Of a DNA stretch of 33,427 nucleotides, positions 29,403 through 33,427 are shown piece by piece. Positions within the stretch are counted from its first letter, which is position 1; each line of letters starts with the position of its first letter. Below the pieces are notes generated by a model. It had not been told where the DNA came from, made no database searches, and saw nothing but the letters and a program-made list of their open reading frames with translations. The stretch comes from Desulfothermus okinawensis JCM 13304 (GTDB lineage Bacteria > Desulfobacterota > Desulfovibrionia > Desulfovibrionales > Desulfothermaceae), in contig BBBM01000028.1 of NCBI GenBank assembly GCA_001311565.1, forward strand, positions 1-33,427, given 5' to 3'. A program made the translations under genes and the position numbers.

Positions 29403-31992
29403 ATGAAAAAAACTAACCAGGTTTGTGCCCATTATTATTGGTATTTTGCTATTTTTTTATGGGCTGTGCAGGAAGTGGAGACAATGACACTGGATCTTTT
29501 GTATCAGGCAAGGTAATCCAGAGTTATGTTGCAAATGCTACTGTATGCCTGGACTCAAATGAAAACAGAATATGTGATCCTGGGGAAATTTCCACCACTA
29601 CAGATGATAATGGACATTTTTCTCTTTCTATACCCGATGATGCAGCAGGCCTCCTCCTTGCCCAGGGAGGTATAGTTAAATCCACTAAAGAGCCTGCTCT
29701 CACCTTACTTGCTCCAGTGGGTGCAAAAAAATATTACTCCTCTGACTACCTTAGTTGCTCTAAAGCCAGATTTAAAGGCAAAAATTGAGGAGCTAGGTGG
29801 ATCTTATGACACTGATCTTGCAAGTTCTAATGGAGTTAGTGCGAAACTCCTTGGACTCTCCCTGGCAGTTGAAACCACATTGTACAACTTAAAAAAATCA
29901 GCTTCAACTACCTGCTGAAAAACAAATTATTTTAATGGCAAATATTGCTAATGAGTTGGAGAAAACCACTTTTGATATGGACTCAAACATTATTGGGGCA
30001 TTTAACAGAGGAATAAATGGGGCTTTAGGAATAAATGCAACAATTAATGCTATTACATCCAATATCCAGGATATTCTGAATAAGATTGGCGAGGGGACAG
30101 TTAAGGAAGAAGATGTTCTGTCTAATTTAAAAGACACTGTCTATGTGAGCGTATTCCCTGTGCTTGATCCAACAAATGAGATCTTGCCTGTGCCAAATGA
30201 CGTTGTCTGGGCAAATACAAACTATACAGTAATGTTACCCACCAATTCCACTGACCCTGCTGAAAATGCCCTATATTCCGCAATAGATAAACTTAAAATA
30301 AAGGGTCTTAGCCCCAATGCCCCAATAGCTATTCCCCTTAGCTCAACAGAACCGCTGGACAAAGATTCTTTAACCAACAATATATATTTAATAAACACAC
30401 AAGTATTAGCTGGAGCCATCTATCAAGCCTTAAGTCAAATGGGCATGCAACCACCAGGGACTGATCTTGCTAGTATATTAACATCACTATCCCAGCTAAG
30501 TGTTGATAGTTTACAGGCATTAATTAGTAATTTGGACTTAGAAAATATTGACATAGATGACATTAAAGTTGTCCAGGATGGAAACTACATCAAAATTTTC
30601 CCGTTAAAGCCACTTGCTCCTGGAGCTCAATTTTTAGTTGTACTTAAAAAAAGGAATAAAATTACAGTCAGGTACCTATCTTACATCCAGCATGCTCTTT
30701 GATTTATTAAAATCATCGTCTGAAATAACTTCAGCAGACTTAAAGGCACTGGAGCCCTTAAGACAAGCTTATGCTCCTCTTTTTTCCATCTTAAATGCCT
30801 ATGGAATATCAAAAGACGATATTCTAGAGCTCTTCACCTTTACCACTGCAGACAAGAGCTTAAGTTTACAGGATTTTGGACTTATTGCAGCTGCCCTTCA
30901 AAATAACATGACATTAGATGACTTTTTAAATGTTTCAGGTAAACAAATATCTGGATTAGAGTTAGCAAATGCAACATCTGAATATTATCAAATAAATGGA
31001 GCAATTTCGTTACTTAAAGGACTTGCAGCAGTTAACAGCACTGATTTTACCTCATTTGATATAACCACCTTAACTAACAATCCACCAACTCCAATAAATG
31101 TCCCTTATCTAATAGTAAATGGTAATTTATATAGTGATTCAGTATTGGTTTTTCAACATGGACTTGGGAGCAAAAAGGAAGCAGCATATGTGCTGGCACA
31201 AAAAAAATTACAAATATGCCTATAATTGCCATGGACCTTCCAGAACATGGTGCAAGGAGTTCTGATCCTGAAAATTCAGGTGCGAACTATCTAACTGGTA
31301 ATCTTGGTCAGGATAGAATTAATCTGTATCAACCTTCTTTGATATCGGTATGTTTTTAAACCTCATAAAGGACGGTAAATTTGACATTAATGGAGATGGA
31401 ACCCTGATCAACCAACAAACATATATTATGTTGGCCAATCCATGGGTTCAATTACTGGGTCTGTTGCTACATCTTTAAATAGCAATATTATTGATAAAGT
31501 TGTTCTAAATGTGGGGGGAGCAAACTATGCAGCTCTTGTTGATCAAGCTTCAAATGCCCTTATCCAAGGACTGTTAAACAGCTTAGGACTGGAAAAAAAA
31601 CAATACTGAGTATTTTGTAACCTTAGGAATATTACAACTACTACTGGATCCTTCAGATCCAGTATATCTTGCAAATAGCTCCATAAAAAAATAAGGCAAT
31701 GTTACAGTCCTCTTATCATGATACTGTTGTTCCCAATGTCTCAAATAAAATCCTGGCGTCAACCCTTGGATTTGATCAATACATTGAAATAACTTCCAGT
31801 TCCTCTTTCCCATCTGACTACAATAAGTGGTTTATGTTTAAGGGAGATGGGGAGAAAAACTGGATTACCCATGGAATCCTGCTGGGTGTACATCCAGAAT
31901 ATTATCCAGAAGCAGCAGATTACCTGGATAATGATAACTTATCATGGGCCTACGATACAGTTAATGATTTTATAATTAATTACCTGCAATAA
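29403..31992 (+). CDS. VolA/Pla-1-type lipase or lysophospholipase, surface lipoprotein (about ten frame breaks)
   Basis: Predicted secreted lipid hydrolase. Correcting A7 29406-29412 and T7 29452-29458 gives the lipoprotein signal MKKLTRFVPIIIGILLFFMG followed by lipid-bearing Cys21. A region with FPVLDPTNEILPVPNDVVW matches the bacterial virulence-factor lipase N-terminal domain. The C-terminal alpha/beta-hydrolase part has the nucleophile elbow VGQSMGS (Ser, near 31445), an Asp in YHDTVVPN and a His in WITHG. Further overlong runs: 29726-29732, 29891-29897, 30646-30652, 31593-31600, 31685-31691; missing bases near 31337-31340 and at CC 31412-31413; A8 at 31200-31207 needs +1 or -2. Corrected length is about 860 residues. 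It stands 32 bp before fadL, the pairing known for Vibrio VolA-FadL. Confidence 0.83.
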
Positions 31993-32024
31993 ATAATGAA
32001 TTTTAATTATAAGTGGAGGTATCT

Positions 32025-33353
32025 ATGAAAAAAAATCTTTATCATCTTAGGAACACTTCTTTTAATAGCCCAAAGTCCCTGTTTTGGGGCAAATGTGGAT
32101 ACATTTGGTATAGGTGCCAAGCAACTGCCCTTGGGGGTGCCTTTGCAGCATATGCAGATGACGTATACGCTGTATACTATAATCCAGCAGGACTGACTCA
32201 AATCAAAAACAAACAGATCTCCCTTGGATCTGTGAATATTGATCCCTATCTTAAAGGAAAAAATTATAGAGTAGAGAAAAACGGGTCAATTATTGCTGGA
32301 CCAACTGATTTTGAAGACGAATCTCCATTATTTATAGTTCCACATATGGCTTTGCCATGCCCATAAATGAGAAAATGACCTTTGGCTTGGCCGCATATGT
32401 TCCATACGGACTTCACTTAAGGTGGGACAATACTGAAAATTTTTATCAAAACCCTGCTTCCTATAATTGCTATGAATCCTGGTATTACAGATTAGTAGCA
32501 ACCCCTACTATTGCATATAAAGTAAACGATAAACTATCTGTGGGATTTGGCATATCTCTGGGGAGATCTGAAGCAGGCACATATCTAAATTCTTATGATA
32601 TGTGGCCCCTAACTGTTAGAGAAAAAAATAGAGCTTACTGATGATTTCAACTATTCTTTCAATATTGGACTTATGTATAAATTAACAGACCAATTCACCT
32701 TTGGTCTCACATTTAGATCCCAGGCAGATGCAAACTTTGAAGGAGATCTTAAATTGAAAAACCTTTCTGAAACAGAAAAAGCTATCCTGGCTGCTCAGGG
32801 CATTACAAGATATAAAACAGATGTGTCACTAGATGATGTGGACCATCCAAACCAGATTCAGATAGGTCTTAGATATACGCCAAATGAAAAATTATCAATT
32901 GAAGCAGATGTTGTCTGGACCCAGTGGTCTATTGTGGATTATCAGACCCTGGAGATAAAAGACCCCATGTTCCAGCAAGCACTTGGAGGAAAAGAATTAA
33001 AAATAAAAAGAGACTGGAAGGATACAAACCAAGTAAAGATTGGGATTGAATACAAGGCAACAGATATACTCACTTTAAGGTGTGGCTATTTTTACGATCC
33101 CACCCCTATTCCTGATGATACCTTTGACAACTTGTGGCCCGATGCAGATAAAAAGACCTATTCTATTGGTGCTGGACTTCACTGGGGTAAATGGCAAATA
33201 GATGGTACTCTACAATACACCATTACGGAAAAGGATAGGGTAATTGGCGGAGAGAGCGTGAACCTAAACAACTCCTATGATGGCGATAAGGTTTCACTTA
33301 AGGCAGGTGGGGAGCTGTGGGGATATGGTTTAACAATCACATACAACTTCTAA
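32025..33353 (+). CDS. fadL: FadL/TodX-type outer-membrane long-chain fatty-acid channel (four frame breaks)
   Basis: Outer-membrane beta-barrel that imports long-chain fatty acids or other hydrophobic compounds. Shortening A8 at 32028-32035 gives a Sec signal peptide (MKKIFIILGTLLLIAQSPCF, then GA). Adding a G at 32121 gives the hallmark GIGAKATALGGAFAAYADD followed by VYAVYYNPAGL, the FadL N-terminal hatch. A missing G at 32348-32349 and an extra A at 32622-32628 restore HMGFAMPINEKMTFG and REKIELTDDF. Alternating beta strands follow and the protein ends GYGLTITYNF, with the terminal aromatic needed for barrel assembly. Corrected length is 442 residues. GGAGGT precedes the ATG. Confidence 0.92.
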
Positions 33354-33358
33354 AAAAC

Positions 33359-33391
33359 TAAGGGATAAGGGCAATCTGTCCTTATCCCTTA
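33359..33391 (+). terminator. Hairpin after fadL
   Basis: A perfect 12-bp inverted repeat TAAGGGATAAGG (33359-33370) with its complement (33380-33391) and a nine-base loop starts five bases after the fadL stop. No long T tail follows. The remaining 36 bases to the window end show nothing recognisable. Confidence 0.65.
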
Positions 33392-33427
33392 TACTATTCA
33401 TTTAGAGAGGGTATTTTCCAGTTTCCC

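Noticed and set aside
1..33427. Programmed transcriptional slippage or mass pseudogenisation
   Set aside because: Most breaks are in essential conserved genes and are single-base; G/C sites are affected in the opposite direction, and runs of only seven A are poor slippage sites. Base-calling bias is simpler.
1..33427. CRISPR arrays, tRNA genes, insertion sequences
   Set aside because: I found no regularly spaced repeats, no tRNA-like cloverleaf with a CCA-end context, and no transposase motifs or flanking inverted repeats.

Overview
The window is an AT-rich bacterial chromosome segment carrying anaerobic energy metabolism, lipid and cell-envelope genes. Gene content (a complex I operon without nuoEFG, a selenocysteine formate dehydrogenase, and UbiD, MurJ, FadL and FxsA proteins) points to a Gram-negative anaerobe, most plausibly of the Desulfobacterota (deltaproteobacterial) type. 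That placement is inferred from gene content only. I saw no rRNA, tRNA, CRISPR array, insertion sequence or prophage.

The dominant feature of the raw sequence is that most genes look broken. When each is read through by family similarity, the breaks follow one rule. About 70 A/T runs shown as 7-9 bases are one base too long, and about 15 G/C positions are one base too short. With these corrections nearly every locus becomes one continuous gene whose length is a multiple of three. I therefore annotate full loci and treat the breaks as probable base-calling errors, not pseudogenes.

Layout. (1) 1-11832, minus strand: one operon nuoA-B-C-D-H-I-J-K-L-M-N followed by a formate dehydrogenase alpha subunit with a NuoG-like N-terminus and an in-frame UGA (selenocysteine) with a SECIS-like hairpin; it runs off the left edge. 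nuoE, nuoF and a separate nuoG are absent, so formate may feed this complex. (2) 12148-15497, plus: pyruvate kinase, a terminator, and a long-chain acyl-CoA synthetase (fadD). (3) 15494-20021: a truncated methyltransferase remnant, an unknown small protein with a C-terminal membrane helix, then glycosyltransferase, methyltransferase and six-hairpin (prenyltransferase-like) genes, with a converging second methyltransferase. (4) 20121-22318, minus: a large acetyl-CoA hydrolase/CoA-transferase family protein. (5) 22487-27566, minus: a probable operon DUF493 protein, fxsA, ubiD-like decarboxylase, AI-2E family permease, small basic protein, BPL_N/amidotransferase-like protein. (6) 27726-33391, plus: murJ, then a VolA/Pla-1-type surface lipase lipoprotein paired with a FadL outer-membrane fatty-acid channel.

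Together, the lipase (releasing fatty acids outside), FadL (import), FadD (activation) and the CoA-transferase form a plausible lipid-scavenging set. The nuo-fdh operon is the main energy-conserving module.
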